Assembly: GCA_964441735.1 (NCBI GenBank)
Contig: CAYTVB010000032.1
Span: forward strand, 1-20,982
Direction of reading: 5' to 3'
Source: JASMTM01 sp964441735
Lineage (GTDB): Bacteria > Thermotogota > Thermotogae > Petrotogales > Kosmotogaceae
DNA length: 20,982 nucleotides
Below, in pieces: positions 1 through 6,531 of the stretch (positions within the stretch are counted from its first letter, which is position 1; every line of letters starts with the position of its first letter). The translations under genes and the position numbers were made by a program. The notes under the pieces were generated by a model that saw nothing but the letters and a program-made list of their open reading frames with translations, did no database searches and was not told the origin of the DNA.

Positions 1-22
1 CTATGATCTTCCCCTCATGAAT

Positions 23-760
23 CTAAAAATCAATATCGATTTTGAGCTCATGATTGATAAATTGTACATAATTCTTGAGTAATTTTCGGGCGTATCTTGC
101 AATTTCAAAGGGACTACAGCTTTGCCACAATTTAGTGGCTAATACAGGATAATTCTTTGGGATTTTCTCAAATTTGAATGTTTCCTTTATTCCTTCGAAA
201 TAATCCCAGTTGACGAAAGTATGATTTATAAGGCAGATCATGGTTCGCATTTCAAGAAGGGTTTCAATCACAGCACAAAAAATATCATCGTACCTTTTCC
301 TGACAGTGCATGAAAAGATCCTGCCACACGATTCAAAAACTAATTCAGAAACATTTTTCTTTGCAGCTTCTATGAATTTGCTTTCCGGTACATTCATAGC
401 TATTTCAAGATAACTTCCAGGAAGCTTTTCATCACCTGAAAGTACCTCAAGATTGTTCATTAGTCCTGCGTAAAATGGCCAATCTTTGTCGGGGTTTTGC
501 AAAATATCGGACAGTTTATCATCGGTAATTGTTTTGATCGATACGGGAATCATATCAACCAGAAAAAAACGCGATGGTGTATCTTCCCTTGTAACAACAA
601 GCATTTCAAGATCGGACCATTTTGTATCTGTTCCCCTTGAGGTAGAACCGTAAAGGCAACAACTAACAAGATTGTTACCAAGTTCTCTTCGTAGTTCTTC
701 AGAGTACTTTAAAGCTAAATTGTAACGCTCTTCATGAGTCATCTTTACAATTCTTTTCAA
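23..760 (-). CDS. ANT(4')/kanamycin nucleotidyltransferase-like protein
   Basis: A 245-residue protein with a pol-beta-type nucleotidyltransferase core: G38-S39 followed by D50-x-E52 (segment YGSTSRGTDTKWSDLEM). From memory, aminoglycoside 4'-nucleotidyltransferase has a six-residue lead before MTREER and its metal-binding D50/E52 at the same positions. Here the order is MKRIVK then MTHEER, with D50/E52. That match supports the TTG start at 760, whose codon overlaps the TGA stop of the upstream amidohydrolase gene, implying translational coupling. Glu139 or Glu143 may correspond to the family's catalytic Glu145. The role would be AMP (nucleotide) transfer to a hydroxyl of a small molecule. 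Aminoglycoside resistance is not proven, since the operon context suggests a metabolic or detoxification partner. An alternative start is the ATG at 742, which would remove the six-residue lead. It is the last gene seen of a four-gene operon. Confidence 0.8.
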   Translation of the reverse strand: MKRIVKMTHEERYNLALKYSEELRRELGNNLVSCCLYGSTSRGTDTKWSDLEMLVVTREDTPSRFFLVDMIPVSIKTITDDKLSDILQNPDKDWPFYAGLMNNLEVLSGDEKLPGSYLEIAMNVPESKFIEAAKKNVSELVFESCGRIFSCTVRKRYDDIFCAVIETLLEMRTMICLINHTFVNWDYFEGIKETFKFEKIPKNYPVLATKLWQSCSPFEIARYARKLLKNYVQFINHELKIDIDF

Positions 761-2049
761 TACTCATTTTCTAACAAAACTTCCTTTGGATTGTCATAAA
801 GAAGTCTTCTTGCTATTTCAAGAGCCCTATCCATTGACATACCATTCTCTTCCATCTTTTGCGAAAGAACATTTGCAATGTTTTCTCTTGCTATTTTGAG
901 ATGTCCGTAAATCGCATCAACTATGGCGTAATCACCACCAAATCCCATTATCTTGTTGTAGGGCACTGCATCAAGAAAATCTGAAAGTGCATTTCTCGCT
1001 GCAGCAGGTGAAATAATGTGAGACCAGCACATGTCAATAAAAACATTGGGATACATTTTGGCAAGAGCCGCTGTAATATTCTGATAGGGATACCCAATAT
1101 GAAAAATATCAAATTTCACATCAGGATATTCAGAAAATACATTTTCTAAAAGTTCTGGGTTACTGTTACTCAATGTGCCTCTGTTTCCTTCCAACAATCC
1201 GGTATGAAACTGCATAAAAAGCTTCTCTTTGTTAGCGACGGAAAGAATGTGGTGCATAACATAATCCTGAACATATATGGGAAGTACAATATTGTATTTA
1301 TGTCGGTGTCCCCACTGATCCCATAATTTATACGCTTCAGCAAAACCCCTAGAAGCCTTATGATAATCAACTTTCTCAAATTTCAATGGTCTGTGATAAG
1401 CAATCGTACTCTTGAGTCCAATTATTCCATTACTTAAATTCTCCTCCAGTTCCATTTCAAAGGCATCAAGCCAGTCAGACAGAGTTTCTATTTTAGTACT
1501 GTATCTATCTTCCAGCCATGAAAGAACATCTGATTCATAGGGTAAAGCTATAAGATAATTCTGCGGCTGCCATACCCTTCTGAATAAATTCCTGTCACAT
1601 TCATACATTCCGGTCCATGGATCGAGTATCGCCAGCTCGATATTACAAATATCCTTCAAAATTTCTTTCATGTGCCCTGGTTTGTTTGCTTTCTTGAATT
1701 TATAACCAAGATCTTCTATCGTATCAGCATTGATTTCTTCAAAACCATAAATTCGTTTTACAGCTTCATCCAGTGCTCTTCCGTGCCCCGTATGCCTGCA
1801 GAACTCCCAGTAGGGTTCTATCAATCTCCAGCGTTTAAGCAAAGGCTTATTTCTATCTTTAGCTTTTTCCAGATCAGCTGGCTTTAAACCAGATGATATC
1901 AAATCAGAACTCATATAATGTAACAGGAATTCCTGCAAAATATCATCCCGACCATCAAGCAATTCTTCAGAATGAACAAGATGTTCGTGGGTATCTATTA
2001 CAGGCATTTTATTAATTTTTTCCAGTAATTCTTTGTTTATTCGATCCAT
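757..2049 (-). CDS. Amidohydrolase-superfamily metal-dependent hydrolase
   Basis: A 430-residue TIM-barrel amidohydrolase (amidohydrolase-2-like, distantly reminiscent of uronate isomerases). Visible metal and active-site candidates are H21-x-H23 in IDTHEH, Lys213 in GLKS, His282 in QFHTG, His317 in FHIGYP and Asp373 in GFGGDY, in the order expected for the superfamily. It should hydrolyse or isomerise a carboxylate, lactone or amide-bearing small molecule in the cytosol; the substrate cannot be read from sequence. The ATG is preceded by GAGGTGAT at good spacing. It starts 23 bp after the second GNAT gene, and its stop overlaps the TTG start of the nucleotidyltransferase gene, so all belong to one transcription unit. 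No truncation is seen. Confidence 0.85.
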   Translation of the reverse strand: MDRINKELLEKINKMPVIDTHEHLVHSEELLDGRDDILQEFLLHYMSSDLISSGLKPADLEKAKDRNKPLLKRWRLIEPYWEFCRHTGHGRALDEAVKRIYGFEEINADTIEDLGYKFKKANKPGHMKEILKDICNIELAILDPWTGMYECDRNLFRRVWQPQNYLIALPYESDVLSWLEDRYSTKIETLSDWLDAFEMELEENLSNGIIGLKSTIAYHRPLKFEKVDYHKASRGFAEAYKLWDQWGHRHKYNIVLPIYVQDYVMHHILSVANKEKLFMQFHTGLLEGNRGTLSNSNPELLENVFSEYPDVKFDIFHIGYPYQNITAALAKMYPNVFIDMCWSHIISPAAARNALSDFLDAVPYNKIMGFGGDYAIVDAIYGHLKIARENIANVLSQKMEENGMSMDRALEIARRLLYDNPKEVLLENEY

Positions 2050-2072
2050 TTAATCACCTCATTAACGTACTT

Positions 2073-2846
2073 TCATTCAAATCGAAGTATTTTCCAGTAT
2101 CCTATTTCTCTGAATCCTATTCTTTTATACAACCTGCCAGTATAAGGATTATAATATAATATATATGGAGTTATTCCTTCATTTAACAAATCAGAACATA
2201 GTTTGCTTAAAACGGCTTTTGCATATCCTCGATTTCGATATTCTTTATCTGTTGCAACATCTGTTATTATTGATCCAGCTTTTGATTCAGCTGATGAAGA
2301 AGCTGTAGATACAACCCTATTATCTACTTCAATAAAATAACATCTTGCTGTTTTATTCTTAATCTCCGATACAAAAGCTTTTTCATCTACTGATCCAAAT
2401 TCTTCTATGGAATTTAAAAAATCTATTACTTTGCCAATGTTTTCAATAGTCACTTTTTTTATCTCGTAGTCAAAATCAACAAAATTCAACTCTTTCAGTA
2501 CAAGAAAACGATAGTTTTCTTCTTCTTTAACTAAACGCTGTAAATAAGGCTTAATTTTATCTATAACCTCTACTTTACCGTTTAGAGATTTTGGCTTTTT
2601 GTGGTTAATGATAATCTGTGTAGCTGCTTTATAATCAATTTCATCATCTGTATAAATTACAAAATAATCAAAATATCTGAGTAAAACACCTTTGGGATCA
2701 TTAATGCTTCCATCAAGATAGATGTCAATATATTCTTTATCATCGGAGACATTTTCTATATCACTTATAATAAAAACATTGAAATCCTTTTCTTTGCACA
2801 AATATGATAATAGTTTTTTCGATTCATTGATACTGATTTTTTTCAT
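2073..2846 (-). CDS. GNAT-family N-acetyltransferase (paralog B)
   Basis: A 257-residue two-part protein. The C-terminal ~130 residues are a GNAT acetyl-CoA-dependent transferase: strand VVSTASSSAES, then ATDKEYRNRGYAKAVLSKLC containing the R-x-x-G-x-A pyrophosphate loop, then the YNPYTGRLYKRIGFREIG end common in GNATs. The N-terminal ~120 residues have no motif I recognise but match the upstream paralog throughout. The frame is open as far as 2972, but the ATG at 2846 has a GGAGGG ribosome binding site at ideal distance, and its MKKISINESKK start aligns with MKKINIDEAKS of the paralog, so the upstream extension is an overlap artefact. It is separated from the paralog by 13 bp. The acceptor substrate is unknown. 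Confidence 0.85.
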   Translation of the reverse strand: MKKISINESKKLLSYLCKEKDFNVFIISDIENVSDDKEYIDIYLDGSINDPKGVLLRYFDYFVIYTDDEIDYKAATQIIINHKKPKSLNGKVEVIDKIKPYLQRLVKEEENYRFLVLKELNFVDFDYEIKKVTIENIGKVIDFLNSIEEFGSVDEKAFVSEIKNKTARCYFIEVDNRVVSTASSSAESKAGSIITDVATDKEYRNRGYAKAVLSKLCSDLLNEGITPYILYYNPYTGRLYKRIGFREIGYWKILRFE

Positions 2847-2859
2847 TTTAACCCTCCGG

Positions 2860-3636
2860 TTATGACTTAAACTTAAGCATTTTCCAAAACCCGATTTTTT
2901 TGAATCCCATTCGCTCATAGATTTTTCCAGCAGAAGGGTTATTGTAGAAAAGACATGGTGTTTTTCCTTCATTTAGTAAATCAGAACACAATTTACTCAT
3001 TACTGCGGTTGCGTAACCTTTGTTCCTGTATTTTTTATCTGTTGCTACTGCTACAATCATGGCAGAATCACTTGATTCAGCGGATGTTGAAGCGGTGGAT
3101 ACTACTGTTCCATCAATTTCCATGAAATAACTCCTTTTGCTGCCATCCTTTATTCCTGAAATGAAAGTTTCATCATTTCTCGAATCAAATTCTTCTATGT
3201 TATTAAGCGTACAAATCACCTTATGAATATTCTGTGGAGTTACCTTATGTATTTTATAATCAGAAATTGTAAAATTCGGATTCTTGAGAGCGGAAAAATA
3301 CATTCTTTTCTCTTCTTCAACAAGATCTTCAAGGAATGGCTTAATTTTGTCTACACAACTTTCTTTGCCGCTTAACACCTGCGCATTGCCATAACCTTTA
3401 ATGATTTCAGCAGCTTCTCGATAATTCATCTTACCGGGAGAATAGATGATAAAGTAATCATAGTATCTAAGTAAAATACCATCCGGTTCCCTTATGTTAC
3501 CATCGATGTAAATTTCTATATATTCCTCATCATCACTTGCATTCTCAATGTCACCAATGATAAAAATATTAAATTCCTTCTCTCGTCGCAAATAAGGGAA
3601 CAAGCTTTTAGCCTCATCGATATTTATCTTTTTCAT
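2860..3636 (-). CDS. GNAT-family N-acetyltransferase (paralog A)
   Basis: A 258-residue first gene of the minus-strand operon. The N-terminal domain (about residues 1-120, possibly a degenerate GNAT half) is followed by a GNAT catalytic domain at about 125-258 with the acetyl-CoA loop R204-N-K-G-Y-A209 and the terminal YNNPSAGKIYERMGFKKIG segment. It is colinear with and clearly homologous to the next gene, so the pair arose by tandem duplication that has since diverged; identity is highest in the first ~60 residues and the last ~60. The ATG is preceded by GGGAGGT. A perfect TATAAT lies about 22 bp upstream, giving a very short leader. The transferred group is presumably acetyl; the acceptor is unknown. 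Confidence 0.85.
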   Translation of the reverse strand: MKKINIDEAKSLFPYLRREKEFNIFIIGDIENASDDEEYIEIYIDGNIREPDGILLRYYDYFIIYSPGKMNYREAAEIIKGYGNAQVLSGKESCVDKIKPFLEDLVEEEKRMYFSALKNPNFTISDYKIHKVTPQNIHKVICTLNNIEEFDSRNDETFISGIKDGSKRSYFMEIDGTVVSTASTSAESSDSAMIVAVATDKKYRNKGYATAVMSKLCSDLLNEGKTPCLFYNNPSAGKIYERMGFKKIGFWKMLKFKS

Positions 3637-3657
3637 TTTTTACCTCCCGTATTAGTC

Positions 3658-3663
3658 ATTATA
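3658..3663 (-). promoter_or_regulatory. Putative -10 element of the GNAT/amidohydrolase operon
   Basis: A perfect TATAAT on the minus strand, 22 bp upstream of the first GNAT start. No convincing -35 sits 17 bp above it. A TGGACA lies farther up at 25 bp spacing, which is too long. Transcription would start about 15 nt before the ATG, just including the ribosome binding site. Confidence 0.4.
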
Positions 3664-3771
3664 GTACCATATAGAGAACAGGATTTATTGTCCACCCTTT
3701 TGTTCTATGTTTTTTTACGAATAAAATATGATATCTTTTGATAAAAAGAATAATGTGTTTAATGACATAAA

Positions 3772-4131
3772 TTGAAGAGGTGCATTATAAATAAAATCGC
3801 CTATTGTGGTATCTTGTGTGAAGATTGCGAGATCTATAAAGCAACAACAAAAGACGATGATAAATTAAGAGAGCAGGTAGCCATTAAATTTTCCAGTGAA
3901 GATGATCCCCTTACAAAAGAGGATATTAATTGTCTTGGATGTGTTGGCAACAATAACAAGTTGTTCAAATTTTGCAATGAATGCGAAATAAGGCTTTGTA
4001 GTATTCAGAGAGAAATCGAAAACTGCGGAGTATGTAAGGATTATCCGTGCAAAAAACTTTCAAAACCCTTTGAGATTGATTCTCGCAATAAGGAAAGACT
4101 TGATAGGATTTCTCTTGAAAGAAAAGAGTAA
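3772..4131 (+). CDS. DUF3795 cysteine-rich protein, start codon doubtful
   Basis: About 113-119 residues with the hallmark of DUF3795 proteins: an N-terminal IAYCGILCEDCEIYKAT followed by CLGC, FCNECEIRLC and NCGVCKDYPCKKL. The cysteine clusters suggest zinc or another metal; the family has no settled function. The only conventional start in frame is TTG at 3772, but that codon lies inside the apparent ribosome binding site (GAAGAGGTG at 3774-3782). Correct spacing from that site points to ATA at 3787 or ATT at 3784, giving MNKIAYCG, the usual family N terminus. An ATG-to-ATA change would explain this. The frame is otherwise intact and is followed at once by a GNAT remnant. It is divergent from the acetyltransferase operon. 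Confidence 0.65.
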   Translation: MKRCIINKIAYCGILCEDCEIYKATTKDDDKLREQVAIKFSSEDDPLTKEDINCLGCVGNNNKLFKFCNECEIRLCSIQREIENCGVCKDYPCKKLSKPFEIDSRNKERLDRISLERKE

Positions 4132-4394
4132 ATGCCCCGAGAATATGGGATATTTTGGTAAAAAAAGAATACAGAAGAGAAGGAATATGAAGTATGCTTA
4201 TGGACAAAGTAAAACAATACGCATTTGAAAATAGATTTAGAAGGCTAATTCTAGAAACTCAAAGTTGTAATTATCCAGCAATCTCTTTTTATCTAAAATA
4301 CGGGTTTGAGCTTTGTGGATTTGATCTCACATGCTACTCAAACAATGACTTGAAAAATAAAGAGGTAAGACTTGAATTTCATTATCTACTTTAA
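4131..4394 (+). pseudogene. C-terminal remnant of a GNAT acetyltransferase (SatA-like) with in-frame TGA
   Basis: The frame reads RIWDILVKKEYRREGI, stop, then SMLMDKVKQYAFENRFRRLI and ETQSCNYPAISFYLKYGFEL. This is the C-terminal half of a GNAT enzyme. The acetyl-CoA loop should read R-R-x-G-I-G-S, and the glycine codon GGA is replaced by TGA at 4188-4190. The part after the stop (from the ATG at 4194, 66 residues) resembles streptothricin acetyltransferases (ETQ-N-PA-xFYxKxGFEL-GxDL), so the parent may have been of that type. The N-terminal half is absent: homology begins right after the DUF3795 stop codon, suggesting a deletion junction there. TGA is used as a normal stop at 757-759, so recoding is unlikely. 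Confidence 0.75.
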
Positions 4395-4416
4395 ATTTAT
4401 AAATAACTTCTGAGTT

Positions 4417-5355
4417 CTATTGTACTTGCTTTTTAGTAAATTTTCTTATTAAGAGTAATAATCCATTGGCACTTACAACACTTGCAAAGGCAAGTGTTCC
4501 AAGTTTACCACCAGCACCACAGAAATGATTTACGCTATATACAAACAGTACTCCCATTATTACTCCACTTAATAAAACTTGAAGTTCGTTTTTTAATCTT
4601 TTCTTCGATGACATTCCAACAAAGGAAGCAGCCATTACCACAGCTGCAAGTGTAGCAGCGTTTTCATAATGTATTGCTGGAAGCACCAATGCACCAGCAA
4701 GACTAACCATCCCTGAGGCGAGTACAGGTCCATTCTTCAATCTGATACTCAAAACGTAGGTAATGATCGCTGCTCCTATACTATAAAGGACGATACTAGT
4801 TCCAAAATGTTGAATTTCATTTAATTCTTCGACAAGTTCGCATTTAGAAAACGTGGTCATTATTATCCAGCTGCTAAAGGCTATTGTTCCAAGCTTTCCA
4901 CCATATCCCTCAAAGGTGTTTAAGGTGAGGTAAAATATCAATCCTGCCAACAACCCGGCAATAACGATATGAGTAAGGTCATGCAAAACTACTGGCGATA
5001 CCATTCCTACAAAGGCACCACAATAAATTTCTACAGCATAATCAGAAATTGTCATAGCAGCAATTATTCCTACCAGAGCTGCTGCAATTATTGCACCAAG
5101 ATCAAAGTAAACACTGATCAAATATGTACTGAGTGTCCCCATTGTCACTGCGAGTATTGTTCCAAGAAAAATTCTTACCTTGGTTTTTGTTTTTTCTGTT
5201 TCGCGGAATACCTTTATGCTGGCAACTATAAAGCAGGCAACAATAAAGAATAGGACCGGGACAATATATATGTCGCCATCAAAGGCAGTAAATAAAGTAA
5301 ACCCAAAAAGTAAAAGAGTCATTAAGACAAGAATGAAAAATCCTATCCATTTCAT
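4417..5355 (-). CDS. Polytopic membrane protein with internal duplication
   Basis: 312 residues, almost entirely hydrophobic with about ten predicted membrane segments. Two ~110-residue halves repeat: each contains a long hydrophobic stretch, an A-x-FVGM segment, another hydrophobic helix pair and a signature GGKLGT-x-AF-x-S (residues 152-160 and 282-290, so the period is about 130). Such pseudo-duplication is typical of transporters and channels, but I recognise no family. I chose the ATG at 5355 because GGGGGT lies seven bases upstream; the in-frame ATG at 5373 has no such site. It converges with the GNAT remnant and stands alone, with the repeat region upstream. The substrate is unknown. 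Confidence 0.75.
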   Translation of the reverse strand: MKWIGFFILVLMTLLLFGFTLFTAFDGDIYIVPVLFFIVACFIVASIKVFRETEKTKTKVRIFLGTILAVTMGTLSTYLISVYFDLGAIIAAALVGIIAAMTISDYAVEIYCGAFVGMVSPVVLHDLTHIVIAGLLAGLIFYLTLNTFEGYGGKLGTIAFSSWIIMTTFSKCELVEELNEIQHFGTSIVLYSIGAAIITYVLSIRLKNGPVLASGMVSLAGALVLPAIHYENAATLAAVVMAASFVGMSSKKRLKNELQVLLSGVIMGVLFVYSVNHFCGAGGKLGTLAFASVVSANGLLLLIRKFTKKQVQ

Positions 5356-5415
5356 GTAGAAACCCCCATTCATGGTGCGTGAAAATGATACCTGATAAAA
5401 AAGCTAAAAAGCGAT

Positions 5416-5443
5416 TTTGGATGTTGGGTGTTGGGTGTTGGGT
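5416..5443 (+). repeat. Heptad array, GTTGGGT family
   Basis: Four consecutive 7-nt units: TTTGGAT, GTTGGGT, GTTGGGT, GTTGGGT, followed by an A-rich AAACCATAAAA segment. The same array followed by the same A-rich segment recurs at 5814-5841. Confidence 0.8.
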
Positions 5444-5480
5444 AAACCATAAAAAACGACGCTTCAACAAAGCAAAACAC

Positions 5481-5763
5481 GTTGTGTGTTGTTGGTTGTA
5501 GGTTGTACGTATAAAACCACTGACGCTCTAAGAGAGACGCTTGGAGTCACTCGCTATGCTCGTTCAATGACGCTTGCAGCCGCTCATTTCATTCGCTCAA
5601 GACGCTCCAAGAGAGCAAACCCTAAAACAAAAAAACCATAGTACTGACAATCGGAGATAGCAATTACATAAAAGACGAGAAAAACCAAGAAAACGAGATT
5701 CTGAGAAAGTCATTAAAGCCACTAATGTGCGCCTTTTAAAATACACGTCCAACGTTTCACTTG
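5481..5763 (+). repeat. Intergenic ~280 bp repeat, copy A
   Basis: A non-coding repeat shared with 5895-6142 and 20742-20982. Order of parts: heptads GTTGTGT, GTTGTTG, GTTGTAG, GTTGTAC (5481-5508); a segment with four GACGCT-headed units starting at 5522, 5536, 5569 and 5601; an A-rich stretch; then a segment starting GCAATTACATAAAA. The middle (about 5540-5670) is almost identical to copy B, while the right part (5661-5763) matches the end of copy C with a single mismatch seen. This mosaic pattern implies recombination or gene conversion between copies. Short ORFs across it are low-complexity by-products. Confidence 0.85.
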
Positions 5764-5791
5764 GTCCATCGTCCACGGTCCACCGTCCATC
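5764..5791 (+). repeat. Heptad array, GTCCAYS family
   Basis: Four 7-nt units, GTCCATC, GTCCACG, GTCCACC, GTCCATC, directly abutting the right end of repeat copy A. Two units of the same family (GTCCAAC, GTCCACG) lie at about 20715-20728 before copy C. Confidence 0.75.
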
Positions 5792-5813
5792 GATGATACA
5801 AGATAAAATCGAT

Positions 5814-5841
5814 GTTAGATGTTAGGTGCTGGGTGTTGGGT
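5814..5841 (+). repeat. Heptad array, GTTGGGT family, second copy
   Basis: Units GTTAGAT, GTTAGGT, GCTGGGT, GTTGGGT, followed by AAAACCATAAAA. This is more degenerate than the copy at 5416-5443 but has the same period and the same right flank. Confidence 0.75.
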
Positions 5842-5894
5842 AAAACCATAAAATACTGACGATCGAAGAGTAAGTCTTCAACTATGCAAAAGAC

Positions 5895-6142
5895 GTTGTT
5901 GGTTGTAGGTTGTACGTATAAAACCACTGTCGCTCTGAGAGAGACGCTTGGAGTCACTCGCTATGCTCGTTCAATGACGCTTGCAGCCGCTCATTTCATT
6001 CGCTCAAGACGCTCCAAGAGAGCAAACCCTAAAACAAAAAAACCATAGTACTGACAATCGGAGATAGCAATTACATAAAACACGAGAAAGACCAAAGTGA
6101 CGAGATTCCGAGAGAGTTATTAAAACCGCTGATTTGCGCCTT
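5895..6142 (+). repeat. Intergenic ~250 bp repeat, copy B
   Basis: Second copy of the repeat, same orientation and about 415 bp downstream of copy A. It opens with three heptads (GTTGTTG, GTTGTAG, GTTGTAC) rather than four, carries the same four GACGCT/CGCTCT units, and ends at GATTTGCGCCTT where copies A and C have AATGTGCGCCTT. It runs straight into the hairpin row at 6131-6217, which copies A and C lack. Confidence 0.8.
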
Positions 6143-6217
6143 GGGGTACAGGCGGATATGCGTGTTGGGGAACACACGGATATGCGAATCTATCGATTCG
6201 GATTTGCGCCTACGGCG
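6131..6217 (+). repeat. Row of four small hairpins with a conserved GATWTG linker
   Basis: Four consecutive units each begin GATTTG or GATATG and then form a hairpin that opens and closes with CG. Unit 1 (6131-6154): CGCCT, loop TGGGGTAC, AGGCG. Unit 2 (6155-6178): GTGTT, loop GGGG, AACAC, plus a small bulge. Unit 3 (6179-6200): CGAATC, loop TATC, GATTCG. Unit 4 (6201-6217): CGCC, loop TAC, GGCG. Stem sequences differ between units but remain paired, so pairing rather than sequence is conserved. A degenerate fifth linker (GTATTTG) follows without a hairpin. An 86-codon open frame across this stretch looks incidental. Confidence 0.75.
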
Positions 6218-6301
6218 GTATTTGAACAAAATTCGCTTATAGGGTTTAGTATAATGATCAAAATCTTCTTAGAAACTACATACCTTCAAGCGTCGCTCTC
6301 A

Positions 6302-6328
6302 GAGAGGCTTGTACCACCAGAGCAAGCC
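6302..6328. repeat. Inverted repeat, 8-bp stem
   Basis: GAGGCTTG (6302-6309) and CAAGCCTC (6321-6328) pair perfectly around an 11-nt loop and are followed by CACTTTTC. It is preceded by CGCTCTCAGA, which resembles the GACGCTCTAAGAGA unit of the ~280 bp repeat, so it may be a degraded relic of that repeat or a weak terminator. No gene ends nearby on the plus strand. Confidence 0.5.
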
Positions 6329-6531
6329 TCACTTTTCGAGCATCTTTACTATCATCACACGCTGTTTCCAGGTTTACAAAAAATTATCTTCTGACTAAAT
6401 GCAATTTTATTTAAGATACCATGAAATAAATATTTCCTGAATGTATGAAATTTCTTTAAGTCGTGTATTTAAGAAGCAACATTTAATGCTATTTGTGTGT
6501 CTTTGAAGAATTTAATCAGTTTTCTCTGTTA

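Noticed and set aside
2847..2972. N-terminal extension of GNAT paralog B to 2972
   Set aside because: It would overlap the end of paralog A in another frame, and the internal ATG at 2846 has a much better ribosome binding site and aligns with the paralog's start.
4188..4190. TGA read through as an amino acid (selenocysteine or glycine recoding)
   Set aside because: Half of the GNAT gene is missing and TGA is used as a normal stop at 757-759, so a nonsense mutation in a remnant is the simpler reading.
5361..5373. Upstream ATG at 5373 for the membrane protein
   Set aside because: No Shine-Dalgarno precedes it, while a GGGGGT sits correctly before the ATG at 5355.
5416..5841. Possible CRISPR array in the repeat region
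   Set aside because: Repeats are 7-nt contiguous units or large mosaic copies, with no regular 24-40 bp repeat/spacer alternation and no cas genes.
6134..6394. Open frame of 86 codons across the hairpin row
   Set aside because: It has no good ribosome binding site, starts inside the repeat, and its first third is a translation of the hairpin units; composition is not protein-like.
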